From assembly GCA_031264295.1 (NCBI GenBank), contig JAISED010000016.1, positions 1 to 64,000 of the forward strand: 64,000 nucleotides of DNA, in the 5' to 3' direction. The translations under genes were made by a program, and so were the position numbers. This DNA comes from Eubacteriales Family XIII. Incertae Sedis bacterium. GTDB lineage: Bacteria > Bacillota > Clostridia > Peptostreptococcales > Anaerovoracaceae. The notes beneath the pieces were generated by a model. The model searched no databases, had not been told where the DNA came from, and saw only the letters and a list, made by a program, of their open reading frames with translations. This document shows, in pieces, positions 36,119-44,063 of the stretch (position 1 is its first letter; each line of letters opens with the position of its first letter).

Positions 36119-36220
36119 AGACCCTCGCGCGATACACCGTGTTTTGCAAATCACGATGAAATACAGACCTTCGCGCGATATGCTGTGTTTTACAAATCGT
36201 GATTATACAAATCGTGATTT
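36119..36220. repeat. Two and a half copies of a ~45-bp direct repeat
   Basis: Copies at 36119-36164 and 36165-36208 each open with AGACC, then TCGCGCGATA, and continue TGTTTTGCAAATC or TGTTTTACAAATC; a partial third copy (AAATCGTGATTT) ends at 36220. They fall in the 260-base gap upstream of the ATPase gene. AAATCACGAT/AAATCGTGATTT words form small inverted repeats. Possibly a regulatory array; no gene here. Confidence 0.7.
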
Positions 36221-36329
36221 GATAACATTATAGACTATTTCTAAGCCTGCGTCAATATTATCATTTGGTTTCAAGATTCTGGGCTTCAAGGCGCTGCCGC
36301 TTGCATATAGTGTGCGTAAAGCGGATTTT

Positions 36330-37676
36330 TTACATATGCGCATACACAGCTGCGCAGGATTCATCGATGACCGCAAGCGCGGTTTCGATGTGCGCGTCGC
36401 TGATAATGAGCGGAGGTTCTATACGTATGGTTTTAGCGTTAATCAGGGAGCCGGAGACTAGTACGCGCCGGTTGAACATTTCATACACGACATCGTAGCC
36501 CCTGTCGCCATCGACGAATTCCATCGCAATGAAGAGTCCGCGGCCTCTGACGTCCGTCATCAGCTTCGGATACTTGGCCTGGATCTTCCGCAGACCGTCC
36601 ATGAATATGCCGCCCGCCCGTTTTGCCCGACCGGGCAGATCTTCGGAGAGCAGTACATTTATAGCCGCGATGGCAGCCGCTGTTGCGACGGGGTTGCCGC
36701 CTGTAGTGGTGCTGTGCAGCAAGGGATCGGGAAACATTCCCTCGAAAGCGCGTTTCGTACAGACCGTCGCACTGATCGGAATCACGCCGCCGCTCAAGGA
36801 TTTCGCAAGACACAGTATATCCGGCGCAACGTTATAATAGTCGATGGCGAACAGGCTTCCCGTGCGCCCCATACCGGCCTGCACCTCATCCGCGATCATC
36901 ATTATGTCATACTCATCGCAGATCCTACGGATGCCGGGAATGAAATCATCAGGCGGTATCTGTATACCGTTTTCACCCTGAATGGGTTCAAATATGATGG
37001 CCGCAGGGAGCTCGCCGACATAATCCATAACCTCGACCATCTTGCGCAGCATATCAAGATCGCCAAACTTACAATGTCTTGCGCCTTGCAGCAGCGGCAA
37101 GAAGGGCTGCCGAAAATGCGCTTTTGCGGTCATGGAGAGGGCGCCTGCTGTCTTCCCGTGAAAGTCCCCTTCGAATGCTATAAAATGATGCCTGCCCGTC
37201 GCTAGAGCCGCCATTTTGAGCGCACATTCTACGGTCTCTGTGCCCGAACTGGTAAAAAATGTAAACTGGAGATCCCCGGGTGTCACATCGGCGAGTATGC
37301 GGGCAAGAAGCGATCTGTTCGCGTCGATCAGCTCCGCGCTGGAAAGCGGCTGCTTAGCCAATTGATCCATAACAGCCTCTAACACCTTGGGGTGACGGTG
37401 TCCGCAGTTGAACACGCCGAAGCCTCCAAGGCAATCAATATATTCGCCGCCGTGAAGATCCGTGAAGATGTCCCCATTTGCCATCCACTCCATTACCGTG
37501 AAATCCTCACCGGCGGCCTTGCGGTATTCGAGAAAACCGGGGTTAATGTGCGTGTTGAAATTGTGGACGATCTCCTTGGTAAACTCTGCGGATTCATCAT
37601 CCGTCATTGTTTGTTTCTTGATAATATCAAGGGCATAATCTGTGTACTTCAGAACCTCATCAAAACCTTTTCTCAT
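36330..37676 (-). CDS. patA: Putrescine aminotransferase-like class III aminotransferase
   Basis: 448 residues from ATG 37676, which follows GGAGGAGCTAAG. Closely parallels E. coli YgjG/PatA: HINPGFLEYRKAAGED, YIDCLGGFGVFNCGHRHPKV, FFTSSGTETVECALKMA, IIFEPIQGENGIQIP, MIADEVQAGMGRTG, the PLP-lysine segment LCLAKSLSGGVIPI, and AKTIRIEPPL near the end. PatA moves the amino group of putrescine (or cadaverine) to 2-oxoglutarate. The upstream NhaC-type transporter, about 110 bases away in the same direction, may move the substrate or product. A 70-bp tandem duplication lies between the two genes. Exact amine specificity is inference. Confidence 0.85.
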   Translation of the reverse strand: MRKGFDEVLKYTDYALDIIKKQTMTDDESAEFTKEIVHNFNTHINPGFLEYRKAAGEDFTVMEWMANGDIFTDLHGGEYIDCLGGFGVFNCGHRHPKVLEAVMDQLAKQPLSSAELIDANRSLLARILADVTPGDLQFTFFTSSGTETVECALKMAALATGRHHFIAFEGDFHGKTAGALSMTAKAHFRQPFLPLLQGARHCKFGDLDMLRKMVEVMDYVGELPAAIIFEPIQGENGIQIPPDDFIPGIRRICDEYDIMMIADEVQAGMGRTGSLFAIDYYNVAPDILCLAKSLSGGVIPISATVCTKRAFEGMFPDPLLHSTTTGGNPVATAAAIAAINVLLSEDLPGRAKRAGGIFMDGLRKIQAKYPKLMTDVRGRGLFIAMEFVDGDRGYDVVYEMFNRRVLVSGSLINAKTIRIEPPLIISDAHIETALAVIDESCAAVYAHM

Positions 37677-37680
37677 CTTA

Positions 37681-37820
37681 GCTCCTCCTATTGGCAATGC
37701 TATATATACTGGACTCAATTAGCTGGACTTAATTTCATCCTGACTGCTTAGCTCCTCCTATTGGCAATGCTATATATACTGAACTCAACTAGCTGGACTT
37801 AATTTCATCCTGACTGCTTA
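37681..37820. repeat. 70-bp tandem duplication at the nhaC-patA junction
   Basis: 37681-37750 and 37751-37820 are identical at 68 of 70 positions. Each copy carries the GGAGG ribosome site (minus strand), the word TATATATACT and the sequence encoding the last residues of the transporter (SQDEIKSS) with its stop. Only the copy next to the transporter is used as its 3' end. The near identity means the duplication is recent. Confidence 0.9.
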
Positions 37821-39408
37821 TATCCTCATTAATTTCTTCCATATGGTAACGGTGACTCCCGAACAAGCGGTTCAGCAATACAAGTACACAGATGAAAATC
37901 GCAAATACCGCGAGCAGCGGTACAAACGGATTATCAATAAATCCCGAAATGACATAGCCGACGCATGAGACGAGGGCGCAGACGACGGAATATGGTATCT
38001 GTGTCTTGATGTGATCCGTGTGACGTATGTTGGCCGAGGCGGACGAGAGTATTGCCGTATCAGCCAAAGGCGAGCAGTGATTGCCGAAACCGCCGCCGCC
38101 GATTACCGCCGTAATGCAGGCGAATACATTAACGTCCATAGCTACCGAAAGAGGCACGGCGATAGGGATCATAATCGCGAAGGTTCCCCAGGACGCGCCG
38201 GTTGAAAACGTCATGACGCATGAGATCACGAATATGATCAGCGGCGTTAGAAATGGCGGCACATTGCCTTCAAAGAGGGAAACCATATAACCGGCCGTAT
38301 CCAGTTCGTCGCCTACGGCGCCTATGCCCCACGCGAAGGCCAAAAGTATGACCACGAAGATCATGGATTTCGTACCGATAACGAAGGCGGCGATGGAATC
38401 CGAGACCTTGGACAAACGCTTGACGGCATAGAATATGATCGCGAAGACGACTGAGATGCCGACGGCGTAGGTGAGCGCCAACATGCCGTCCATATTGTTA
38501 ACGGCGTCAAGCAGGCTGAAGCTTTCGAAGAAACCGCCCGTATACAACATAAAGGCGACGGCGCTGACCACCAGTAATATAATGGGCGCCAACAGATCGA
38601 CGGGCTTACCGTTCATCTGTTCAATAGAAGAGAAATCGTCCTCTTCAGCGCTGCCGCCGCTGAAGGTTTTATCGCAGAGCAAACCGCTTTCTGTTGTTCT
38701 CTTCTCGGCCTTTGCCATAGGCCCAAAGTCCAGGCGGAATAGCACGACGAAAAGCACCATGGCGATGGAAAGCCACGCGTAATAATTGTAGGGAATAGCT
38801 TTAATAAAAGCCGCGAAAGCGTCGCCGTCAAGTCCCGCAGACGCGTAAGACTCGGCGATCAGCGAGCAGACAAAGGCGACCCAGCTGGACAGCGGTACGA
38901 TCAAGCAGACGCCGACAGCGGTCGAGTCGATGATATAGGACAGCTTCTCTCTGGAAACGGCGTACTTGTCGGATATCGGCCGCATTATAGCGCCATTTGT
39001 CAGAGCGTTGAAATAATCGTCAAAGAAGATGAGTATACCAATGAGCCACGCCGACAGCTGCGCTCCGGTTTTGGTTTTAATATTCTTCCCCAACAATTCG
39101 CCGAAGGCCTTAGAACCGCCGGATCTGACCATGAGTCCGATAAGCCCGCCCAGCAATGTCACTATGATGAGCACTTGCACATTCCAAGGGTCTGAGAGCG
39201 CCCCTGAAATCACAAAATCACCGGATTCATCATAGGTTCCCACTATGAGTTCGACCATTTTTTCGAGAGCGCCGAGCGGGTTCCCCCCGACGATAATCAT
39301 GCAACCGACATATACGCCTATGAATAAAGACATCAATACTTCTTTAGTGACAATAGCCAGAACGATTGTCAGCAACGGCGGGATTACCGCCCAAACCCCA
39401 ATGTCCAT
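37789..39408 (-). CDS. NhaC-family Na+/H+ antiporter-type transporter
   Basis: 539 residues from ATG 39408, chosen because GGAGG lies about nine bases before it; ATG 39426 is the alternative. About 12 membrane helices. LLTIVLAIVTKEVLMSLFIG, ILIFFDDYFNALTNGAIMRP and FGNHCSPLADTAILSSASAN are NhaC-family signatures, the last containing the ion-binding region. Family members exchange Na+ for H+ or for organic substrates (malate-lactate, amino acids, amines). Adjacent to a putrescine-type aminotransferase, so amine or amino-acid exchange is plausible. The 3' end lies inside a recent 70-bp duplication. Confidence 0.88.
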   Translation of the reverse strand: MDIGVWAVIPPLLTIVLAIVTKEVLMSLFIGVYVGCMIIVGGNPLGALEKMVELIVGTYDESGDFVISGALSDPWNVQVLIIVTLLGGLIGLMVRSGGSKAFGELLGKNIKTKTGAQLSAWLIGILIFFDDYFNALTNGAIMRPISDKYAVSREKLSYIIDSTAVGVCLIVPLSSWVAFVCSLIAESYASAGLDGDAFAAFIKAIPYNYYAWLSIAMVLFVVLFRLDFGPMAKAEKRTTESGLLCDKTFSGGSAEEDDFSSIEQMNGKPVDLLAPIILLVVSAVAFMLYTGGFFESFSLLDAVNNMDGMLALTYAVGISVVFAIIFYAVKRLSKVSDSIAAFVIGTKSMIFVVILLAFAWGIGAVGDELDTAGYMVSLFEGNVPPFLTPLIIFVISCVMTFSTGASWGTFAIMIPIAVPLSVAMDVNVFACITAVIGGGGFGNHCSPLADTAILSSASANIRHTDHIKTQIPYSVVCALVSCVGYVISGFIDNPFVPLLAVFAIFICVLVLLNRLFGSHRYHMEEINEDISSQDEIKSS

Positions 39409-39480
39409 CCAGCCAGTCCTCCACATAACCCGATCGGACGCCTGTTTTGAGTACTATAGACCGGCGCGCCGACCGAGCAC

Positions 39481-39500
39481 TAATACTGAGTTCAGTATTA
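39481..39500. promoter_or_regulatory. Palindromic operator upstream of the NhaC-type gene
   Basis: TAATACTGAGTTCAGTATTA: nine-base arms around a two-base centre. It lies 73 bases upstream of the transporter start and 20 bases past the aldo/keto reductase stop. Partial matches sit upstream of patA (ATACTGAACTCA at 37777-37788; ATACTGGACTCA at 37707-37718) and ogt (33138-33153). Confidence 0.65.
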
Positions 39501-39519
39501 TATCCGAGATCATTTAATA

Positions 39520-40662
39520 TTAACTAGCCTGTTCAAAAATCACGGTGGTCTCGCTAAGGGCCTTTATTATGGAGAGGCTTTGCGGGCATTTTTCCTCACA
39601 CTGTCCGCATTCTACACAGTTCGACGGGCGTTCTGTACGAGGGAAGAACATATTGAAATTATCGGTTAATTTATCGTTATGATTGTATACTTCCCAGTCA
39701 TTTCGGAATTGGATGGATTCGGGGATATTCACGCCGGATGCGCAGGGCATACAATACCTGCAGCTCGTGCATGAATACGGTGTGATGCGATTGTAGGCAT
39801 CGGAAACATCCTTTATGAGGGCTTTTTCATCAATGGTCAGAGAACTCGCCTCGGCGGCGGAAAGAATACTCAGATTTTCATCAAGCTGCTCCATGGTACT
39901 CATTCCGCTCAATATAGTGAGAACCTCGGGGAAATCGGCTACCCAGCGGAACGCCCACTCAGCGGGAGACCGTTTGACGGCGGCGCCGTCCCATAGGCGT
40001 TGAATTTCATCAGGTACAGAATCAGTAAGCTTGCCGCCCTTCAGCGGTTCCATGATCACCACGGGGATGCCCTTTGAAGCCGCGTATTTTAGCCCTTCAA
40101 GCCCCGCCTGAAAATTCACGTCCATGTAGTTCAGTTGTATCTGGCAGAATGCCCAGGGATAAGAATCAATGACCTCCTTGAAAAGCGGAAGCTCGTCATG
40201 GAATGAGAACCCTATATGCTTGATCCTGCCCTCATCGCGCTTCTTTTCAATCTGGGGGAGCACATTGCAGGCTTTCATGACCTTCAAATGAGCCTTGTTT
40301 ATATTATGCAAAAGATACATGTCTATAAAGTCCGTATCAAGCCGTTCCATCTGCTTTTCAAACAGTGAATCGACATCCTCGGGCGACTTGGCGGAGAACA
40401 GAGGGAATTTGTCGGCCAATAGCACCTTTTCGCGGTAGCCGTCCTTCAGCGCCTTTCCGACGGCCACCTCGCTCTTGCCGCCGTGATATGGGAAACCCGT
40501 GTCTACATAATTTACGCCCGAATCGATAGCCTTGCGTATCATAGCTATAGCTTCCTGCTCGTCTACACGGGTATGATCACCGTCAATCACCGGAAGCCGC
40601 ATAGCGCCAAACCCAAGCAAAGAGATCTTCTCACCGGTTAACTGAAATGTTCTGTAATTCAT
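39520..40662 (-). CDS. Aldo/keto reductase with C-terminal ferredoxin-like domain
   Basis: 380 residues. AKR barrel: LLGFGAMRLPVID, NYVDTGFPYHGGKSEVAVGK with catalytic Asp and Tyr, LADKFP, DMYLLHNI with the active-site His, RIKHIGFSFHDEL. The C-terminal ~90 residues carry a cysteine-rich SCRYCMPCASGVNIPE segment and a 4Fe-4S motif CVECGQCEEKCPQ. This AKR plus 4Fe-4S architecture is common in anaerobes and thought to couple carbonyl reduction to ferredoxin-type electron transfer. Stand-alone; a dispersed hairpin repeat lies just upstream (40682-40734). Substrate unknown. Confidence 0.92.
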   Translation of the reverse strand: MNYRTFQLTGEKISLLGFGAMRLPVIDGDHTRVDEQEAIAMIRKAIDSGVNYVDTGFPYHGGKSEVAVGKALKDGYREKVLLADKFPLFSAKSPEDVDSLFEKQMERLDTDFIDMYLLHNINKAHLKVMKACNVLPQIEKKRDEGRIKHIGFSFHDELPLFKEVIDSYPWAFCQIQLNYMDVNFQAGLEGLKYAASKGIPVVIMEPLKGGKLTDSVPDEIQRLWDGAAVKRSPAEWAFRWVADFPEVLTILSGMSTMEQLDENLSILSAAEASSLTIDEKALIKDVSDAYNRITPYSCTSCRYCMPCASGVNIPESIQFRNDWEVYNHNDKLTDNFNMFFPRTERPSNCVECGQCEEKCPQSLSIIKALSETTVIFEQAS

Positions 40663-40681
40663 AATATGCCTCTCTGATTTT

Positions 40682-40734
40682 AGGGGGACTTCTAAAAAGC
40701 ATGCCGCACACCCTGGTTTTTAGAAGTTCCTTTT
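40682..40734. repeat. Dispersed hairpin repeat, copy C
   Basis: AGGGGGACTTCTAAAAA pairs with TTTTTAGAAGTTCC around a loop containing TGCCGCACACC. Same orientation as copy A. It lies within 20 bases upstream of the aldo/keto reductase start and so would sit in that gene's leader or promoter. Confidence 0.75.
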
Positions 40735-40925
40735 AATAGAACGAAGTCCCATTAAGTAATAAACCGATATATCCTTTGAAATCGTTGAATAACATGATAT
40801 AATTATACGCCGTGAGAAGGTAAAAAACAATGGCCAATTACCAAAAACTTGTATTAAATTAGGCCATTAAATTAGGCCTCCGAATAAGGATTCACGCAAA
40901 TCCGTATGTGCATTCAAAATAAACC
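40735..40925. other. Gene-free stretch between the aldo/keto reductase and tRNA-Thr
   Basis: AT-rich with stop codons in all frames. ATTAAATTAGGC occurs twice in close succession (about 40852-40876). No promoter, RNA or small gene that I would defend. Confidence 0.4.
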
Positions 40926-40954
40926 TTGACGAAGCTAATGTAAATGGGTAAAAT
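40926..40954 (+). promoter_or_regulatory. tRNA-Thr promoter
   Basis: TTGACG (40926-40931), 17-base spacer, TAAAAT (40949-40954). Places the start about 15 bases before the mature tRNA. Confidence 0.75.
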
Positions 40955-40976
40955 AATAAAGGCAAGCAAATGATGT

Positions 40977-41051
40977 GCTAACGTGGCTCAATGGTAGAGC
41001 AGCGCATTCGTAATGCGCAGGTTGTGGGTTCGATTCCCACCGTTAGCTCCA
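40977..41051 (+). tRNA. tRNA-Thr (anticodon CGT)
   Basis: 75 bases fold into a complete cloverleaf. Acceptor stem GCTAACG/CGTTAGC, D stem GCTC/GAGC, anticodon stem GCGCA/TGCGC with loop TTCGTAA (anticodon CGT, reading ACG), T stem GTGGG/CCCAC with loop TTCGATT, discriminator T and encoded CCA. Own promoter and terminator; single gene. Confidence 0.97.
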
Positions 41052-41054
41052 AAT

Positions 41055-41096
41055 AAAATCCGCTCAGGGCATGGCTTTAAGCGGATTTTCTTATTT
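41055..41096 (+). terminator. Terminator after tRNA-Thr
   Basis: AAAATCCGCT (41055-41064) pairs with AGCGGATTTT (41080-41089), followed by CTTATTTTA. Begins four bases after the CCA end. Confidence 0.85.
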
Positions 41097-41109
41097 TATG
41101 ATCAAGCAA

Positions 41110-41138
41110 TTGACTTTTTGTCTATAATATGTTATTAT
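41110..41138 (+). promoter_or_regulatory. Promoter of the DUF6088/AbiEi-like gene
   Basis: TTGACT (41110-41115), 17-base spacer, TATTAT (41133-41138), then about 60 bases to the start codon. Confidence 0.7.
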
Positions 41139-41199
41139 ACTGTCGAAAATATCAGTAGAGAGCTTACATGATAATAACATGGGGAAGGAGTCACTGCCC

Positions 41200-41853
41200 A
41201 TGGAGAGACTTGCTTACAGCGAATTTATTACAGAAAAAATAGCCGATATCCCATATGGTCAGACTTTTCAGACCAACATCATAGCGGAAGCGGTTGCGGA
41301 TGAATATGTTATCTCTGTACATAAGGCAAAGCCCATTACCAACGTCACTTTGAAACGCTTGACAGACAGCGGCTTGATCGAACGTTACCAAAAAGGCGTG
41401 TATTATCGTGCCAAACAAACGGCTTTTGGCAAGGCTCATCCAAGCGAAGAGCTACTTGAGGTGCAGCTTCTCACTAGACGCGGTGACGAAGTCATCGGAT
41501 ATGAAACGGGTTTTTCGTTTATGAATAGGATGGGTTTGACAACGCTTGTCCCCAAAAAACGCGAGATAGCGACCAACGCCTATCGTAAAAATATAGATAA
41601 CAGATTCATCATTGTCAGAAAGCCGGTTGTCACAGTTAATGCCGACAATTTTCGCTATTTGCAGTTCCTTGATATCATCAGAGATCTGGCGGAGGCGCAT
41701 GTCGATGCGGAGAATCCTAAAGCCTTGCTTCATGCCTTTGCGGAAAGAAGTGAATTGAATATGATTAAGACTATGACGTATGCCAGACGGCATTACCCGC
41801 AAAAGACGCTGCTTAATCTGGTTGATGTTCTGGTGGAGGGGGGACGGACATGA
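41200..41853 (+). CDS. DUF6088/AbiEi-like antitoxin (transcriptional regulator)
   Basis: 217 residues from ATG 41200, with AAGGAG nine bases upstream; ATG 41179 overlaps that site. The N-terminal half is a winged helix (KPITNVTLKRLTDSGLIERY, KGVYYRAKQTAFGKAHPS), followed by DEVIGYETGFSFMNRMGLTT, characteristic of DUF6088/AbiEi type IV antitoxins, which repress the operon and counter a nucleotidyltransferase toxin. The stop overlaps a downstream ATG (ATGA), exactly where the toxin should begin, but that gene is broken. The antitoxin is therefore an orphan here. Confidence 0.8.
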   Translation: MERLAYSEFITEKIADIPYGQTFQTNIIAEAVADEYVISVHKAKPITNVTLKRLTDSGLIERYQKGVYYRAKQTAFGKAHPSEELLEVQLLTRRGDEVIGYETGFSFMNRMGLTTLVPKKREIATNAYRKNIDNRFIIVRKPVVTVNADNFRYLQFLDIIRDLAEAHVDAENPKALLHAFAERSELNMIKTMTYARRHYPQKTLLNLVDVLVEGGRT

Positions 41854-42064
41854 AGAGGAAGAAAGCAGAATCGGCAGCGACTTAGCTCAAAAACCCTTTA
41901 CCGAATTTCTGCTTTTCAAAGCGCTTGAAACCGACGCTAAGTTGAGGGCGACTTTTGCCGAAACGCAAAGGGTTTACGTCTTTAACGACGCAGATATAAT
42001 CCCGTTCGAGGAAGTAATCAAGCAAATGGGTCAACTATATGATATTTTACAGAGCTTGGGCTGA
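41850..42064 (+). pseudogene. Remnant of the partner gene of the DUF6088 antitoxin
   Basis: ATG 41850 overlaps the antitoxin stop and reads MKRKKAESAAT then stop. In another frame the sequence continues as LAQKPFTEFLLFKALETDAK, then AETQRVYVFNDADIIPFEEV and IKQMGQLYDILQSLG to TGA 42064, which looks like the true C-terminus of a real protein. Only about 60 residues remain, versus roughly 250-300 for an AbiEii-like nucleotidyltransferase; the middle is deleted and the frame shifted. Identity as AbiEii is inferred from the antitoxin's family. Confidence 0.5.
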
Positions 42065-42078
42065 TAAATAGCATAGTT

Positions 42079-42125
42079 ACGTCAGTAGGAGTAGGAGTAG
42101 GCGTAGCAGTAGCAGCATTAGGAGT
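42079..42125. repeat. Short low-complexity repeat
   Basis: Run of AGTAGG/AGTAGC hexamer-like words between the toxin remnant and the methyltransferase operon. Likely slippage-generated; it may move the distance between an upstream promoter and the operon. No function assigned. Confidence 0.6.
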
Positions 42126-42149
42126 ACGGCATGGAAGGTCGGTGATAAT

Positions 42150-42785
42150 GTGGCGGGGGCATATAGCGTATGGGATAGGCTTGCAAATAAATATGACCGG
42201 CTCTGGGTGCAGAAGTACTCGCTGACTCCAACCCGGCGCCGCGTCAGGCAGATCTTGTCCAACCGTTTTCACGGTGAGAACTTTACATTGCTGGATTTGG
42301 GGTGCGGGACGGGGCAGTTGCTCTGCGAGATGCGGGAAGACAGTCCGGACTGCCGCATGCTTGGCGTCGACAAATCACCGGAGATGATAAGATGCGCAAA
42401 TAAGCGGAGATTGGATATAGAGTTTGTCTGTTTAGATGTAGATAATGAAGATTTATCACAATATTTTACTGAGAGCGGTTTTAACGCCGTGACTTGCTGT
42501 CATTCATTTCCCTACTATAAAAACAAACCTGCAGTGATGGCCGAACTCTACAAGCTGCTGGATTCGGAGGGGATCGCCGTCTTCGCGCAGGCCTCGGTGA
42601 ATAGGCTTTATGACAAAACGGTGCTGCGCGTTGTGGAAGCGACAGCCGAAAAAGCCGATTATCTTTCCCGCGAAGCGTTTCGGGCGCTGGCGGAGAAATA
42701 TTTTGTAATTATAGAAGAATTTACAATATACGAGCGCTTTTATATGCCTTCAATCTGTGGATTTGTGCTGGGGAAACGCTTATGA
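42150..42785 (+). CDS. Class I SAM-dependent methyltransferase
   Basis: 211 residues, GTG start. LLDLGCGTGQLLCEM is the SAM-binding motif I; GVDKSPEMIRCAN is the acidic ribose contact; VTCCHSFPYYKNKPAVMAEL matches motif post-I; and AVFAQASVNRLYDKTVLRVV follows. The N-terminus (AYSVWDRLANKYDRLWVQKY) resembles UbiE/Tam-like small-molecule methyltransferases. First gene of a six-gene operon with three radical-SAM enzymes; its stop overlaps the next start. The substrate is likely the same product that the later genes act on. Confidence 0.87.
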   Translation: MAGAYSVWDRLANKYDRLWVQKYSLTPTRRRVRQILSNRFHGENFTLLDLGCGTGQLLCEMREDSPDCRMLGVDKSPEMIRCANKRRLDIEFVCLDVDNEDLSQYFTESGFNAVTCCHSFPYYKNKPAVMAELYKLLDSEGIAVFAQASVNRLYDKTVLRVVEATAEKADYLSREAFRALAEKYFVIIEEFTIYERFYMPSICGFVLGKRL

Positions 42786-44059
42786 AGATATTGTTGATTC
42801 GGCCTAAACCACATCGCAGCACTATCGGTCTGCAGAGCGTGATGATCTGCGAGCCGCTGGAATTGACGACCCTGGCGGCTGTGTTGCGGGCGAACGGGCA
42901 TATAGTCGTCGTCATTGATATGATTTTGGAACGCAGACCGCTTACATATTTTATTCGCGAAGAAAGGCCGGATCTGATTGGACTCACAGGGTATATAAGC
43001 CATATTGGGGTAATGAAGGATTACGCGCGTGTGATCAAAGCAGTTGACCGAAAAATCAGTGTCTGTGTGGGCGGCGTGCACGCGGCGGTCTGCCCGGAGG
43101 ATTTTAATGACCCGCATATTGACCATGTGTGTCAGACTGCGGAAGCCTTCTATAAAATTACCGATTGCGTCGATTTATCGCCGCGTTTGCCTGATCGGAA
43201 TCTGCCGGAAAGGTATTTGAAAAGGTATTATTATCTTTTTCAAAACCGCGCAGCGCTCATAAAAACATCATTCGGCTGCCCGTATAACTGCAATTTTTGT
43301 TTCTGCAAGGAAATCGCGTCCTATTCCGCCCGGGATATTGAAGATGTTATTGATGAGTTGACGACGATTTCTCAACAAGAGGTTTATATCGTAGACGACG
43401 ACTTTTTATTCAATCGCGATAGACTGATTAAATTTTGCGAGCTATTAGAAGCGCGGAATATCCGCAAGCATTTTCTGGTATACGGACGATCGGACTTTAT
43501 CGCCGCCAACGAGGATATCATCGGCAGGTTGGCGAAAAACGGGCTGACTGCCGTTATAGTAGGGCTGGAATCCGCCAGTCAGGATGAGTTGGATGCCTAC
43601 AATAAACACACAAAGCTCGGAGAAAACATCTCCGCCGTACGTATACTGAGGCGGCACAACATCGAATGTTACGCCACCGTGATTCTGAGAATGGATTGGG
43701 GGAAAACGGATTTCAAGAGGCTGTATCAGTTTTTGAAGGACCTCGACGTCGTATTTGTCAATCTCCAGCCGTTTACACCCATGCCGGGAACTGATTATTG
43801 GGACGAGTACAAAAGCCGTTTACTCATTCCATATGAGCAGCCGGAAAAATGGGATATGGCGCATCTGGTGGTGGAGGCCGACAAGTTGTCGGCGCGGCAA
43901 TATTATGCGCAAATCGTCAAGCTATACTATAAAATTACCATTACGCCAAAGCACACGGTCTATATGTTCAAACGCTATGGCCTAAAACAAACTGTGAAAT
44001 TATCCGGTGGCGCGCTGCGGATTACCATGCAGTATCTCGCCAAAATCATCCGGGGGTGA
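42782..44059 (+). CDS. Radical SAM protein, cobalamin-binding architecture (first of three)
   Basis: 425 residues. N-terminal Rossmann-like domain (KILLIRPKPH, DLIGLTGYISHIGVMKDYAR, VCVGGVHAAVCPEDF) of the B12-binding type, lacking a DxHxxG motif, so base-off cobalamin binding if any. The radical-SAM core follows with GCPYNCNFCFC, cluster ligands C166, C170, C173, then VYIVDDDFLFNRDR and GLESASQDELDAYNKHT. Class B radical-SAM enzymes commonly methylate unactivated carbons or rearrange and cyclise natural products and lipids. It overlaps the methyltransferase gene. Similar in layout to the next two genes. Confidence 0.88.
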   Translation: MKILLIRPKPHRSTIGLQSVMICEPLELTTLAAVLRANGHIVVVIDMILERRPLTYFIREERPDLIGLTGYISHIGVMKDYARVIKAVDRKISVCVGGVHAAVCPEDFNDPHIDHVCQTAEAFYKITDCVDLSPRLPDRNLPERYLKRYYYLFQNRAALIKTSFGCPYNCNFCFCKEIASYSARDIEDVIDELTTISQQEVYIVDDDFLFNRDRLIKFCELLEARNIRKHFLVYGRSDFIAANEDIIGRLAKNGLTAVIVGLESASQDELDAYNKHTKLGENISAVRILRRHNIECYATVILRMDWGKTDFKRLYQFLKDLDVVFVNLQPFTPMPGTDYWDEYKSRLLIPYEQPEKWDMAHLVVEADKLSARQYYAQIVKLYYKITITPKHTVYMFKRYGLKQTVKLSGGALRITMQYLAKIIRG

Positions 44060-44063
44060 AAGC

